64,000 bases of DNA from an uncultured Lachnospiraceae bacterium (GTDB taxonomy: Bacteria; Bacillota; Clostridia; Lachnospirales; Lachnospiraceae): positions 1 to 64,000 of the forward strand of contig CAJTQI010000013.1 in assembly GCA_910578645.1 (NCBI GenBank), in the 5' to 3' direction. Each line of letters opens with the position of its first letter. Within the stretch, counting starts at the first letter, position 1. A program made the position numbers and the translations under genes. The notes beneath the pieces were generated by a model. It ran no database searches. It was not told where the DNA came from and was given only the letters and a program-made list of their open reading frames with translations. This document shows, piece by piece, positions 44,158-51,438 of this stretch.

Positions 44158-45407
44158 TCAGCAATGGCTTAAAGCCGTGATTTTCACCTTTTTTACATCA
44201 AGCCCGGCATATGCCTCCCGTTCCTGTGTTTTCGCTGAACCGAACTTCTGGAGTTCTTCGTCCATCTTCTTATCCAATACATGGGTATAGATATTCAGGG
44301 TAATACTGATACTGGAATGTCCCAATAATGCCTGCACGACTTTTGGCTCCATCTTATTCTCAAAACAGCGGGTAGCAAAGGTATGCCTTAATGTATGCGG
44401 ATGAAAATCTCTGACAACTCTAGGCTCCCTCTTTTCCTGCACTGCCGCCACTGCCTCTTGCTCTCTCATCCGCTTGACCGCTTTTTTTATTTCCTTTTGG
44501 ACAATATATCTGCTGCACGGACTTCCCATACTTGTAGTGAATACTAAATCATCAAATTCGTCTCCGCTCCGCCATCTTGCCCCAACTCTTTCTTCAGCTT
44601 AATCTGTTTTTCCCTTTGGGATTCTAAGATTTCATCCATTTCGCCAAGGAAAGGAACCTGTCTGATTGAATTTACTGTCTTAGGGCTTACCAAAATTTCT
44701 CTTTTCACCCCATTACAGTAGCTACAGCTTAATGACCGATTGATACAGATGACTTTCTTCTCAAAATCAATATCCGACCATTTCAACCCTCCAAGCTCTC
44801 CCACTCGCACTCCGGTTAAGCACATGAAATAAAACATTTCTTTATACCAACTGTCCTCCACCTCGTCAAGCAGTGCGTTCTGTTCTTCCTGCGTCAGTGC
44901 TATCTCCTCCTTTGATTTCTTATATGTCCAGGGAACTTCCACAATCAGGCACGGATTTGTGGGAATCAACTGACTGCCCACTGCAAACTCCATACACTCC
45001 CGAAGCCTGCCTAACGCCTCCCGCATTGCACTGTTAGATATTCCATCTTTTTCCATTGCATTGATTGCCTGCTGTACGTCCATCGGTCTTATGTTCTTGA
45101 TTTTCATTGTACCAATGTAAAATCCAAATGTCCTTTTAAAATTATTTCTCATGGGGCTGATACTCGTTTCTTTTACCTTGTGCGTTTTCACATCAGTAAA
45201 CCACTCTTCAAACCATTCATTTAAGGTCATCTGTGTCCTTTTGTAATCAAGATTATTTCTCGCCTGCTGCTTTGCCTGTTCAAATTCCTCTTTCAGTTGA
45301 TCCAGATCAGAGCTGTATAAACAGATTTTCACTCCGTTTACCATTGCCCGTGCCTCATATGTCCCTTTATTTTCCCTTATTCCTCTGGGTAATTTTACCT
45401 TTGCCAT
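44158..45407 (-). pseudogene. int: Tyrosine recombinase (integrase), frameshifted
   Basis: Two pieces in different frames together form one Tn916-type integrase of about 416 residues. The N-terminal piece (45407-44544) has the arm-binding domain, the core-binding domain and the first catalytic Arg in TGVRVGELGGLKWSDI. The C-terminal piece (to 44158) has HTLRHTFATRCFE, LGHSSISITLNIYTHVLD with His, Arg and Tyr. Adding one G in the G4 run at 44580-44583 restores a single frame reading ELGARWRSGDEFDDLVFTTSMGS. This is a real inactivating deletion or a sequencing error. AAGGAGG precedes the ATG. Confidence 0.85.
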
Positions 45408-45517
45408 AATGCGTTCCTCCTTGAGATTGAAATATTTGCTGGTTTCCCCATGAAAATAGCATTTTTAATAGAATAAAACAAAGGTGCGAAATTCAGATTC
45501 GTACCCTTGACATTTTC

Positions 45518-45700
45518 CTATTTTCTTATCTGAGCAAGCAGCCATTTATCAAGCAGTGCCTTATGTGCGTAATTCCGGTTACCAATCCGTACAACAAATA
45601 TCTTTTCATTCTCTTTCATTATTTCCCTTGTCTTTGTTTTTCCTATGTTTAAGTATGCCGCCGTTTCCTCCACATTCAATAAAATTTTTCTATCTTCCAT
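45518..45700 (-). CDS. xis: Excisionase
   Basis: A 60-residue winged-helix protein of the Tn916 Xis type: LLNVEETAAYLNIGKTKTREIMKENEKIFVVRIGNRNYAHKALLDKWL. It would bend element ends for excision with Int. AAGGAGATATATAA precedes the ATG. It lies 110 nt upstream of the integrase gene, the standard arrangement. Confidence 0.9.
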   Translation of the reverse strand: MEDRKILLNVEETAAYLNIGKTKTREIMKENEKIFVVRIGNRNYAHKALLDKWLLAQIRK

Positions 45701-45725
45701 TTATATATCTCCTTGCCTGCTACCA

Positions 45726-46250
45726 TTACTGATTATTGTATTTCTTCCTTATATAATAGTCATACCCCTGCCTGACATTGCAGAACATACAGGTTTCCCG
45801 TAAAGTCTGATTTTTGTCTGCCCTCTGAATGAAATGCTCTTTGGACTCAAAAAATGGCTTTGCACATACTGGGCAAAGACACATCAGTATTGGCTTATCC
45901 AATTTCCTCATCCCGGTACTGGAGCATAATGCTTTCTCAACCTTTAACATCTGCTTCCTGTCCAAAGCTCCTACATAATCATCCAAACGCTTTTTGTCAA
46001 TAGTCCTCAACTGCTCCAACAACACTACGGAATCCTTTTCTAATCCCTCAATCCCTTTTAACAGTACATGGGTAGGCATCTTATGTTTCGGTCTGCTTGT
46101 GATTGCAGCAACAACCACAGTTGGGCTATGTTTATTCCCCCTGTTATTCTGAATCACTAATACCGGGCGGTATCCTCCCTGCTCACTTCCTACAACAGGA
46201 TTTAAATTAGCATGGTAAATATCCCCACGCCTGATTTCTCTTTCCTCCAT
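45726..46250 (-). CDS. MazF/PemK-type toxin with Cys-rich tail
   Basis: A 174-residue protein. Residues 1-118 are a MazF/PemK endoribonuclease domain (IRRGDIYHANLNPVVGSEQGGYRPVLVIQNN; VVVAAITSRPKHKMPTHVLL). Residues 119-174 add a putative zinc knuckle with Cys126/129 and Cys154/157 (LCPVCAKPF ... TCMFCNVRQGYDYY). No antitoxin gene is adjacent. In conjugative elements such proteins may regulate transfer rather than kill; that is inference. Confidence 0.85.
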   Translation of the reverse strand: MEEREIRRGDIYHANLNPVVGSEQGGYRPVLVIQNNRGNKHSPTVVVAAITSRPKHKMPTHVLLKGIEGLEKDSVVLLEQLRTIDKKRLDDYVGALDRKQMLKVEKALCSSTGMRKLDKPILMCLCPVCAKPFFESKEHFIQRADKNQTLRETCMFCNVRQGYDYYIRKKYNNQ

Positions 46251-46383
46251 AAATAAAAATATCCTCCATTATCTTTACTTCCTGAATCCAGTCCGCTTTT
46301 TCATTCATGGCAGAAAATACAAATTTGCAAAATACGCTTTACCTGCCGAAAAATAAAATTCCTCTGCATTTCAGGTATGTATC

Positions 46384-46448
46384 AGCCGAACACAAAAGCA
46401 TGGCTTTTTGATTATTCTTCAGAATATTTTCATGTTTTGTGTCCGGCT
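46384..46448 (-). other. Long imperfect hairpin
   Basis: AGCCGAACACAAAAGCATG (46384-46402) pairs with CATGTTTTGTGTCCGGCT (46431-46448), with one mismatch and one bulged base; the loop has a further ATTC-TTCA-GAAT stem. Function unknown; candidates are a terminator-like structure or a small structured RNA. Confidence 0.4.
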
Positions 46449-46492
46449 ACCACTATTAGCCTGATAAGCCTATTTGTCCTCGACACCCCGGC

Positions 46493-46825
46493 TTACATAT
46501 CTACCGCTTTTACGGCAAACATAGGGAAGTCACCAAACGGCTGGCTGCTGGCCAGCTCCACGGGAATAGTACCCCTCCGGGGATCGCCCGGAGCCGCCCT
46601 CATTGGTTGCGGCGTTTTTATACCTGATGGGTATTTACGCTCGACCTGTGACTGGACGGGAGTATCATTGTCCCTGCTGCCTGTTATCGCCTTATCAGTA
46701 GCAAGCTGGCAGTTATAGCCCGGTATTTTCCGCTCCTTAAACGAGGATAAGACAGCCGCAAACCATTGTCTTTCTGTCTGTGCGATTTCGTTGCCTTTAT
46801 CTCCATCCAGCTCATGGCGTACCTG
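46493..46825 (-). pseudogene. Open frame without start codon, possible gene remnant
   Basis: Minus-strand frame of 110 codons, running from after a TAG at 46828-46826 to a TAA at 46495-46493. It reads in part IAQTERQWFAAVLSSFKER, then RKYPSGIKTPQPMRAAPGDP and PVELASSQPFGDFPMFAVKA. The composition is protein-like, but there is no ATG/GTG/TTG with a ribosome binding site near the beginning. It may be a 5'-damaged or frameshifted gene of the element. I do not recognise a family. Confidence 0.3.
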
Positions 46826-46924
46826 CTAACGTGGCTTACGCTCATCACGATAACAACAGGAATGTATTTGATGAATGGGTATGAAATTTTCATGGTACAA
46901 ACCCATTCACCACATAAATGCAGA

Positions 46925-46961
46925 AAACAGGTGAAGGAATTTTTATCTCCCTCACCTGTTT
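46925..46961 (-). terminator. Terminator after the sigma-factor gene
   Basis: AAACAGGTGAAGGA (46925-46938) pairs with TCCCTCACCTGTTT (46948-46961), one mismatch. On the leftward RNA it is followed by TCTGC after a run of Ts, 35 nt after the sigma gene stop. Confidence 0.5.
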
Positions 46962-46995
46962 CCTCACTTATCAGGCAAAACCCGAAAGTCCTTTT

Positions 46996-47472
46996 TTAAT
47001 TTTTTTCCAAAAACTTTTTCAGGCTTTGAATTGCCCCGTGGATACTGTACTCTACTGCTCTGGTTGAACACTTCTCCCGCTCTGCGATTTCCACATAGGT
47101 CAATTCCTGAAAATAATGCAGTATCAGCCTTTTCTTCTGCTTTTCCGGCAGTTCGTTGATTGCCTTATGTAGCTTTTCTGTCTGAAGCCTGCGGAACACG
47201 ATTTCCTCCATGCTGTCCAGCTTTTTCATCGCTCTCATATTCAAAGTGTTTTCCCACACCTCGGATTGCTCGATATGCCTGTCCACCACGTTAAGATACA
47301 CCAGATCGCTTAATTCAAAAGAATCAAACGTATCATACAGCGCCTTGCTGATTTCAAGTTTATGCAAATCACCTTGTCCATCTTTGAATGAAACGTAATA
47401 CTGGCCGTCTTTCTCGAATATCGTATAAGGATTATACTTATCCTTTCTTCTTTTTGGGCGATTACCCTCCAT
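46996..47472 (-). CDS. Sigma-70-like factor of the element (Orf7-like)
   Basis: A 158-residue protein. The N-terminal part is YNPYTIFEKDGQYYVSFKDGQGDLHKLEISKALYD. The C-terminal sigma region 4 is LHKAINELPEKQKKRLILHYFQELTYVEIAEREKCSTRAVEYSIHGAIQSLKKFL. It matches the Tn916 Orf7 type, which controls excision genes. No clear regulation region was found beyond the tandem terminators upstream. Confidence 0.88.
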   Translation of the reverse strand: MEGNRPKRRKDKYNPYTIFEKDGQYYVSFKDGQGDLHKLEISKALYDTFDSFELSDLVYLNVVDRHIEQSEVWENTLNMRAMKKLDSMEEIVFRRLQTEKLHKAINELPEKQKKRLILHYFQELTYVEIAEREKCSTRAVEYSIHGAIQSLKKFLEKN

Positions 47473-47586
47473 GTCCTTTCCTCCAATCTGAATTTTTTTG
47501 TTGAAAATTCAGGTTGGAAGGCGGTGAGCGGCAACCGATGATGAATAACGCCCTGCGGCGTAATCCGGCAAAAAACGACAAAAGAA

Positions 47587-47618
47587 AAACCGCAAAGGCT
47601 GTCACACCTTTACGGTTT
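47587..47618 (-). terminator. Intrinsic terminator
   Basis: AAACCGCAAAGG (47587-47598) pairs with CCTTTACGGTTT (47607-47618), one mismatch, followed on the leftward RNA by TTCTTTTG. Confidence 0.55.
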
Positions 47619-47761
47619 ATGGAGAATTTATTTCTATTATGTAGAAATTTGACTTCTACTTGTGGGGTAGAAAGCCCCCTTGTACTGGCAAGGATTTTTT
47701 TAACGGGTTATCCGTCCCTTTATATCGTTTATGAAAATAGAAATTGCTATTTGTAGGCAAT

Positions 47762-47794
47762 AAAAATCCCTCCAAACTTGAAACAGGTTTGGAG
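47762..47794 (-). terminator. Intrinsic terminator
   Basis: CTCCAAAC (47770-47777) pairs with GTTTGGAG (47787-47794). On the leftward RNA GGATTTTTA follows the stem. Confidence 0.55.
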
Positions 47795-47883
47795 AGTGTT
47801 TGTTAAGTCTTTCGGGCATAGCAATACCGCCCACCAAATCGCCGTTTTTTTTATTGGGTGGACGTATCTACCTATAGCTCTAT

Positions 47884-47929
47884 AAAAAGAAAAGCCGACA
47901 AACTGTGATTGCTCACACGTTCATCGGCT
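47884..47929 (-). terminator. Terminator overlapping the first KTR stop codon
   Basis: Leftward RNA: AGCCGA (47929-47924) pairs with TCGGCT (47898-47893), with inner TGTGA/TCACA pairing, then TTTCTTTTT. The KTR stop codon (47915-47913) lies inside the loop region. Confidence 0.7.
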
Positions 47930-48119
47930 CTGCATCTAATGTGTCTGGCTCTGTGATGACTGTTACTTGTAATTTTGTTACCTCTATCAATATTTCTTTC
48001 TTGCATTTCGGGCAGTACAGAGGGAAATTCTTAAGTTCTGTATCTTTCCGCATTCTTAACCTTGTTTTATTTCCGCAGGCAGGGCATAGTAGCCATTCTG
48101 CATTATTTACTACTCCCAT
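47913..48119 (-). CDS. Cysteine-rich KTR protein, copy 1
   Basis: A 68-residue protein with two CxxC pairs: EWLLCPACGNKTRLRMRKDTELKNFPLYCPKCKKEILIEV, then LQVTVITEPDTLDAEPMNV. It is a zinc-ribbon-like member of the KTR family that in Tn916 follows tet(M). I start at 48119; this ATG overlaps the permease stop, so translation is coupled. It is the last gene of the merR-ABC operon. Near-identical 3' end to the second copy at 50517. Confidence 0.82.
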   Translation of the reverse strand: MGVVNNAEWLLCPACGNKTRLRMRKDTELKNFPLYCPKCKKEILIEVTKLQVTVITEPDTLDAEPMNV

Positions 48120-48859
48120 TTGAAAAAGCAAAGGGATACTCCGATACAAATAACGGCAAGTACCACCATAACAATCATTGGAGCAAAAGTGTTTTCTATC
48201 GGAAGTCCTAATGAAGTGGCTTTTAAAAGTTTTATCCCTTGTGTCAAAGGCAGAATATCTGCTATTTTTTGCAACGTCCCCGGCATTACCTCATAGGGCA
48301 GGGTCGCCCCGAAAAAAATAAGCATCGGGAAGTAAAGCAGGCTTGCAATCACACTCGCCGTCTGAGAGTTCGGGGCAATGCCGCCCACCATCATGCCGAT
48401 GCTGAATATTGACAGCATAACCAACAGATAGCCGCCAAGAAAAACAAATATGGAGCCACCCATACGAAATCCAAAAAAGAGTGCTGAAACAATATAAAGC
48501 AGTATGAGCGATGCCACCGAATAAATCATATAAATCACAACCTGTACAGCCAAAATCACCGCAGGGCTGACAGGGGTAACTTTAAAACGCTTCAATATTT
48601 TTCTGCTTCGGTAATCGGATACTACCAGAGGCAACCCCATAACGCCTCCTGCACAAATCGCAATCGTTGTCAAAGCCCCGAAGGACTGCTCCAGAAACGT
48701 GTACTCCGCATCCGGAAAAGCAGGTTTGTTCCCATAAATAACACCAAGTATCATCAAAACCACAAGTGGAATACAGATTGCAAATATAACCATATTCATA
48801 TCACGCAGGGAAAGTTTCATCTCATTTTTCAACATGATTCTAAATGTTCTCATCATCAT
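48110..48859 (-). CDS. ABC-2 type transporter permease
   Basis: A 249-residue membrane protein with about six segments (MVIFAICIPLVVLMILGVIYG; LTTIAICAGGVMGLPLVV; VVIYMIYSVASLILLYIVSALFF; IFVFLGGYLLVMLSIFSIGMMVG; SVIASLLYFPMLIFFGATLPYEVMP; MIVMVVLAVICIGVSLCFF). It is the ABC-2 family. Its start overlaps the ATPase end by 20 nt. With the ATPase it forms an exporter; drug or peptide substrate unknown. Confidence 0.9.
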   Translation of the reverse strand: MMMRTFRIMLKNEMKLSLRDMNMVIFAICIPLVVLMILGVIYGNKPAFPDAEYTFLEQSFGALTTIAICAGGVMGLPLVVSDYRSRKILKRFKVTPVSPAVILAVQVVIYMIYSVASLILLYIVSALFFGFRMGGSIFVFLGGYLLVMLSIFSIGMMVGGIAPNSQTASVIASLLYFPMLIFFGATLPYEVMPGTLQKIADILPLTQGIKLLKATSLGLPIENTFAPMIVMVVLAVICIGVSLCFFKWE

Positions 48860-49574
48860 TTACCTCCTCATCCGAATACCACAAATACGCATCTTCAAAT
48901 TTATCATATGGGCTGTCTTCAACGGCTTCCTTTACCGTCCCGTAAAAAACAGCCTTTCCTTTCCGCAGTATGCAGATTGTATCGCACAATGCCTCTACCT
49001 CGTCCATAAAATGTGATGTCAGAAAAATTGTCAGTCCCTTTCCTTTGAGGTCAGATAAAATTTTCCATACCTCCCGTCTGGCTTTTGCGTCAAGCCCTGT
49101 TGTCAGTTCATCCAGAAAAACAACCTTTGGCTGCGGTATCAGAGCCAAAACAATAAACAGCTTTTGCCTCTGTCCTCCTGAAAGCTCCTTTACCATGCTT
49201 TTTGCTTTGTCGGAAATACCAAATTTCTTCAGTAATTCCTCATAGTCTGCGGCGTGCCGATAAAGTGACTGCGTTACCTGGCATAGTTCAACAACCGTCA
49301 CTTTGTCCTGATAATTTGCCTCCTGAAATTGAACGCCGACATTTTCAAAAAGCTGTTTTCTTTGCCGGAACGGATTCATTCCTAAAATGGAAACCGTTCC
49401 TGTATCAGGCTTTTTTGTACCTAACATACATTCGATTGTGGAACTTTTTCCTGCGCCGTTTGCCCCAAGCAGCCCGAAAATAGTTCCCTGCATGACTGAC
49501 AAATTCAAGTCCCGCACAGCACTCAGTCCGCCATATGATTTTGAAAGCCGCTTAACACTGATGATTTCATTCAT
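48840..49574 (-). CDS. ABC transporter ATP-binding protein
   Basis: A 244-residue ATPase with Walker A GLLGANGAGKSST, Q-loop VQFQEANYQ, signature LSGGQRQKLFI, Walker B PKVVFLDELTTGLD and the H-loop in FLTSHFMDEVE. AAAGGAGGATAAAATAG precedes the ATG. It is the second gene of the merR-ABC-ABC-KTR operon; a 27-nt motif shared with the merR promoter lies 49-75 nt upstream. Confidence 0.93.
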   Translation of the reverse strand: MNEIISVKRLSKSYGGLSAVRDLNLSVMQGTIFGLLGANGAGKSSTIECMLGTKKPDTGTVSILGMNPFRQRKQLFENVGVQFQEANYQDKVTVVELCQVTQSLYRHAADYEELLKKFGISDKAKSMVKELSGGQRQKLFIVLALIPQPKVVFLDELTTGLDAKARREVWKILSDLKGKGLTIFLTSHFMDEVEALCDTICILRKGKAVFYGTVKEAVEDSPYDKFEDAYLWYSDEEVNDDENI

Positions 49575-49608
49575 CTATTTTATCCTCCTTTTGCTGTTAT
49601 CGCTTTTA

Positions 49609-49649
49609 TCTTAACAGCGAAAAAAAGGTTGGTGTTAAGGTGGAGGGTT
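49609..49649 (-). promoter_or_regulatory. Candidate MerR-controlled promoter of the ABC genes
   Basis: A 27-nt motif (49623-49649; core TGGTGTTA and GTGGAGGGTT, plus-strand sense) matches 50429-50455 at 23 of 27 positions. On the minus strand TTAACA (49638-49633), an 18-bp spacer and TAAGAT (49614-49609) could be a MerR-type promoter with long spacer. Confidence 0.5.
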
Positions 49650-50391
49650 AAGAAAATTTCTTTTTCATGTCTGCAAGAATCGTCATCATTTTTTCTGCAT
49701 TTTTTTCGGCCGCCTGCAAGGATACAATCAGTCTGTCGCAAACGGAAATAATATCGGTATCTTCCTTTGGCGTATTCAGGATTTGTTCAATATTTGTGTG
49801 CGGATTATGCTCAAGGGCATTTAACATCCGCAAGATTGCTTCTAATGAATAATTGGCACATCGGAGTGATCGTATGAGCTTTAGCCGTTCCACATCGTCA
49901 CTTGTGTAAAAACGATATCCGTTTTGTTTCCGTTTTACCCGAAGCAAACCGTTCAATTCCCAATTTCGGAGCGTGTCCATAGAAATCCCCAAATAATCGG
50001 ACGCTTCCCTGCGCTTTAAACAAAGGGATTGTTCTGCCGCCCTGCCAGATAAAATCTGCTTAACAATATGAATCGCTTCCTCAGCATTTTTTTGCTCTTT
50101 CTGTATTTGATTTTTATATTCTTTCGCAAAACAAAGAGCCTTGTCAAAATCGCCCCTTGCGGAAATCTTAACAGTTTCTACAATCTTTTTCCTCAATCCA
50201 TTTTGAAGCACCTCTATTTGAAAAGCGATACGGGCAAGCCGCAATTGCTCTATATGAAAATCAGTAAACACCCGATAACCATTGGACTTGCGCCTTGCCT
50301 TTGGTATCAGTCCTAATTCCTCATATTTCCTTACTGTATTCGGATGTATGCCAATGGCTTGTGCCACTTCCGAAGTCCTATATGTATTCAT
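49648..50391 (-). CDS. MerR-type regulator with two MerR HTH domains
   Basis: A 247-residue regulator. The first MerR domain (about residues 1-70) is YRTSEVAQAIGIHPNTVRKYEELGLIPKARRKSNGYRVFTDFHIEQL. A second (about 120-185) is LCLKRREASDYLGISMDTLRNWELNGLLRVKRKQNGYRFYTSDDVERL. A C-terminal helical tail follows. Two DNA-reading heads in one chain is unusual. The start at 50391 has GGGAGG upstream. It probably controls itself and the ABC genes. Confidence 0.88.
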   Translation of the reverse strand: MNTYRTSEVAQAIGIHPNTVRKYEELGLIPKARRKSNGYRVFTDFHIEQLRLARIAFQIEVLQNGLRKKIVETVKISARGDFDKALCFAKEYKNQIQKEQKNAEEAIHIVKQILSGRAAEQSLCLKRREASDYLGISMDTLRNWELNGLLRVKRKQNGYRFYTSDDVERLKLIRSLRCANYSLEAILRMLNALEHNPHTNIEQILNTPKEDTDIISVCDRLIVSLQAAEKNAEKMMTILADMKKKFS

Positions 50392-50428
50392 AAAATGCAC
50401 CTCCCTTAAGCCAATCTTACCACGCCGC

Positions 50429-50485
50429 AAAAGTCTGGTGTTATAGTGGAGGGTTTATTATATCAGAATTTCTCCATATTCACAA
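50429..50485 (-). promoter_or_regulatory. merR promoter with overlapping operator
   Basis: Minus-strand TTGTGA (50485-50480), a 17-bp spacer and TATAAT (50462-50457). Immediately after the -10 box lies the 27-nt motif (50429-50455) shared with 49623-49649, so it overlaps the transcription start. A TAAGAT box also follows at 50419-50414. Confidence 0.6.
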
Positions 50486-50490
50486 ATATG

Positions 50491-50532
50491 CAAAAACCGA
50501 CAAACCGTGTTTCACCTCACACGTTCATCGGC
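50491..50532 (-). terminator. Terminator overlapping the second KTR stop codon
   Basis: Leftward RNA: CCGA (50531-50528) and the surrounding bases pair with TCGG (50500-50497), followed by TTTTTGC. The stem is weaker than in the first copy. The stop codon (50519-50517) lies inside. Confidence 0.5.
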
Positions 50533-50714
50533 TCTGCATCTAATATGTCTGGCTCTTTGATGACTGTTACTTGTAAATTCTTTGCTTCAATCAATGTTTC
50601 CTGCCTGCATTTCGGGCAGTAGAGAGGATAATTTATCAGAATCGTATCCTCTCTTACTTTATTACGGGTTTTACTTCCACAGACAGGACATAAAATCCAT
50701 TCTTTTTTATCCAT
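50517..50714 (-). CDS. Cysteine-rich KTR protein, copy 2
   Basis: A 65-residue zinc-ribbon-like protein: Cys9/12 in WILCPVCGSKTR and Cys33/36 in LYCPKCRQE, ending LQVTVIKEPDILDAEPMNV. It is the last gene of the tetR-rsgA-GNAT operon, 59 nt after the GNAT stop. About 58 of the last 60 coding-side bases are identical to copy 1. Confidence 0.82.
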   Translation of the reverse strand: MDKKEWILCPVCGSKTRNKVREDTILINYPLYCPKCRQETLIEAKNLQVTVIKEPDILDAEPMNV

Positions 50715-50773
50715 TCCAAATTAACCTTATAATACAATTGCACAATCGTTTCTTTGCTTTACATATTTATCTG

Positions 50774-51421
50774 CTATCCTTCAATAAAAGAGTGGCTCAT
50801 AATGTAAAATTCGTCTTGGCTTGGCTGGTATTTCCTTTCCAACTTTTCAAGGGTATTATCATAATTTTGCGCCTGCTCTTCACTAACTGCCATAATATCA
50901 CTTTCCTGATAAATCCATTTATGTCCAGCAAGAACATTGGGGATTAACTCTTTTACCATCATTGGTGACGGATATTTTCCGTTCTCAATACAAACATTAT
51001 ATTTTTTACAGCTTTTGAATCCACGGCTGACATAATTAACAGGACTTCCAAATATAACGATTGAATCGTAACCTAATCTTGTGGCTTCTTTAAAGGAATG
51101 TTCCATAAGCATTTTCCCATAACCCATTCTCTGACAAGTTGGCAAAATACTTACCGGACCAAATGTTAAAATTTCTTTCATACCTCCGTTTTCATCCATT
51201 AACTTTGCCTTTGTATACATAATATTTCCAATAATATTTCCATTTAACTCTAAAACAAAATCTAATTCTGGAATAAAGTCTTTATGGTTCCGCATAATAT
51301 GGACTAAATAATGCTCCACGCACCCTGGAATGTAAAGATTATAAAAGGCTTCCCTTGTTATTCTTTCTACGATTTCATAATCAGCCTTTTCCTCATTTCT
51401 TATTTTGATTTTCTGTTCCAT
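50774..51421 (-). CDS. GNAT-family N-acetyltransferase
   Basis: A 215-residue acetyltransferase. It has IKIRNEEKADYEIVERITREAFYN, the acetyl-CoA loop GPVSILPTCQRMGYGKMLMEHSFKEA and IVIFGSPVNYVSRGFK, similar to the YhbS-type GNATs. The substrate is unknown; resistance or self-modification is possible from context. The start at 51421 follows GGAGG. It is co-transcribed with rsgA, 17 nt away. Confidence 0.88.
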   Translation of the reverse strand: MEQKIKIRNEEKADYEIVERITREAFYNLYIPGCVEHYLVHIMRNHKDFIPELDFVLELNGNIIGNIMYTKAKLMDENGGMKEILTFGPVSILPTCQRMGYGKMLMEHSFKEATRLGYDSIVIFGSPVNYVSRGFKSCKKYNVCIENGKYPSPMMVKELIPNVLAGHKWIYQESDIMAVSEEQAQNYDNTLEKLERKYQPSQDEFYIMSHSFIEG

Positions 51422-51438
51422 GATATTCCTCCATCGTA

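Larger units (their letters stand above)
46251..46995. other. 745-bp gap between mazF-like and sigma genes
   Basis: No gene with a proper start was found. The minus strand has a 110-codon open stretch (46825-46493) without an ATG near its beginning, listed separately. A long hairpin is at 46384-46448 and a terminator at 46925-46961. Tn916 carries small genes (orf8, orf5) in the equivalent place. Confidence 0.4.
47473..47883. other. Intergenic region with tandem terminators
   Basis: No gene seen. It contains two hairpin terminators (47587-47618 and 47762-47794) that would stop leftward transcripts from the cargo operons, plus a pseudo-repeat ACCGCCCACC-type stretch near 47830. The sigma-factor promoter should lie near 47500-47580 but no good match was found. 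Confidence 0.4.

Noticed and set aside
47830..47880. ACCGCCCACC stretch as a second copy of the CCGCCCAAAAT repeat at position 1
   Set aside because: Only seven or eight bases match, which is expected by chance.
49609..49649. Exact 19-bp MerR-type spacer in both promoters
   Set aside because: Counting gives 18 bp for the ABC promoter and 19 bp for the merR one, so only the shared motif is claimed firmly.
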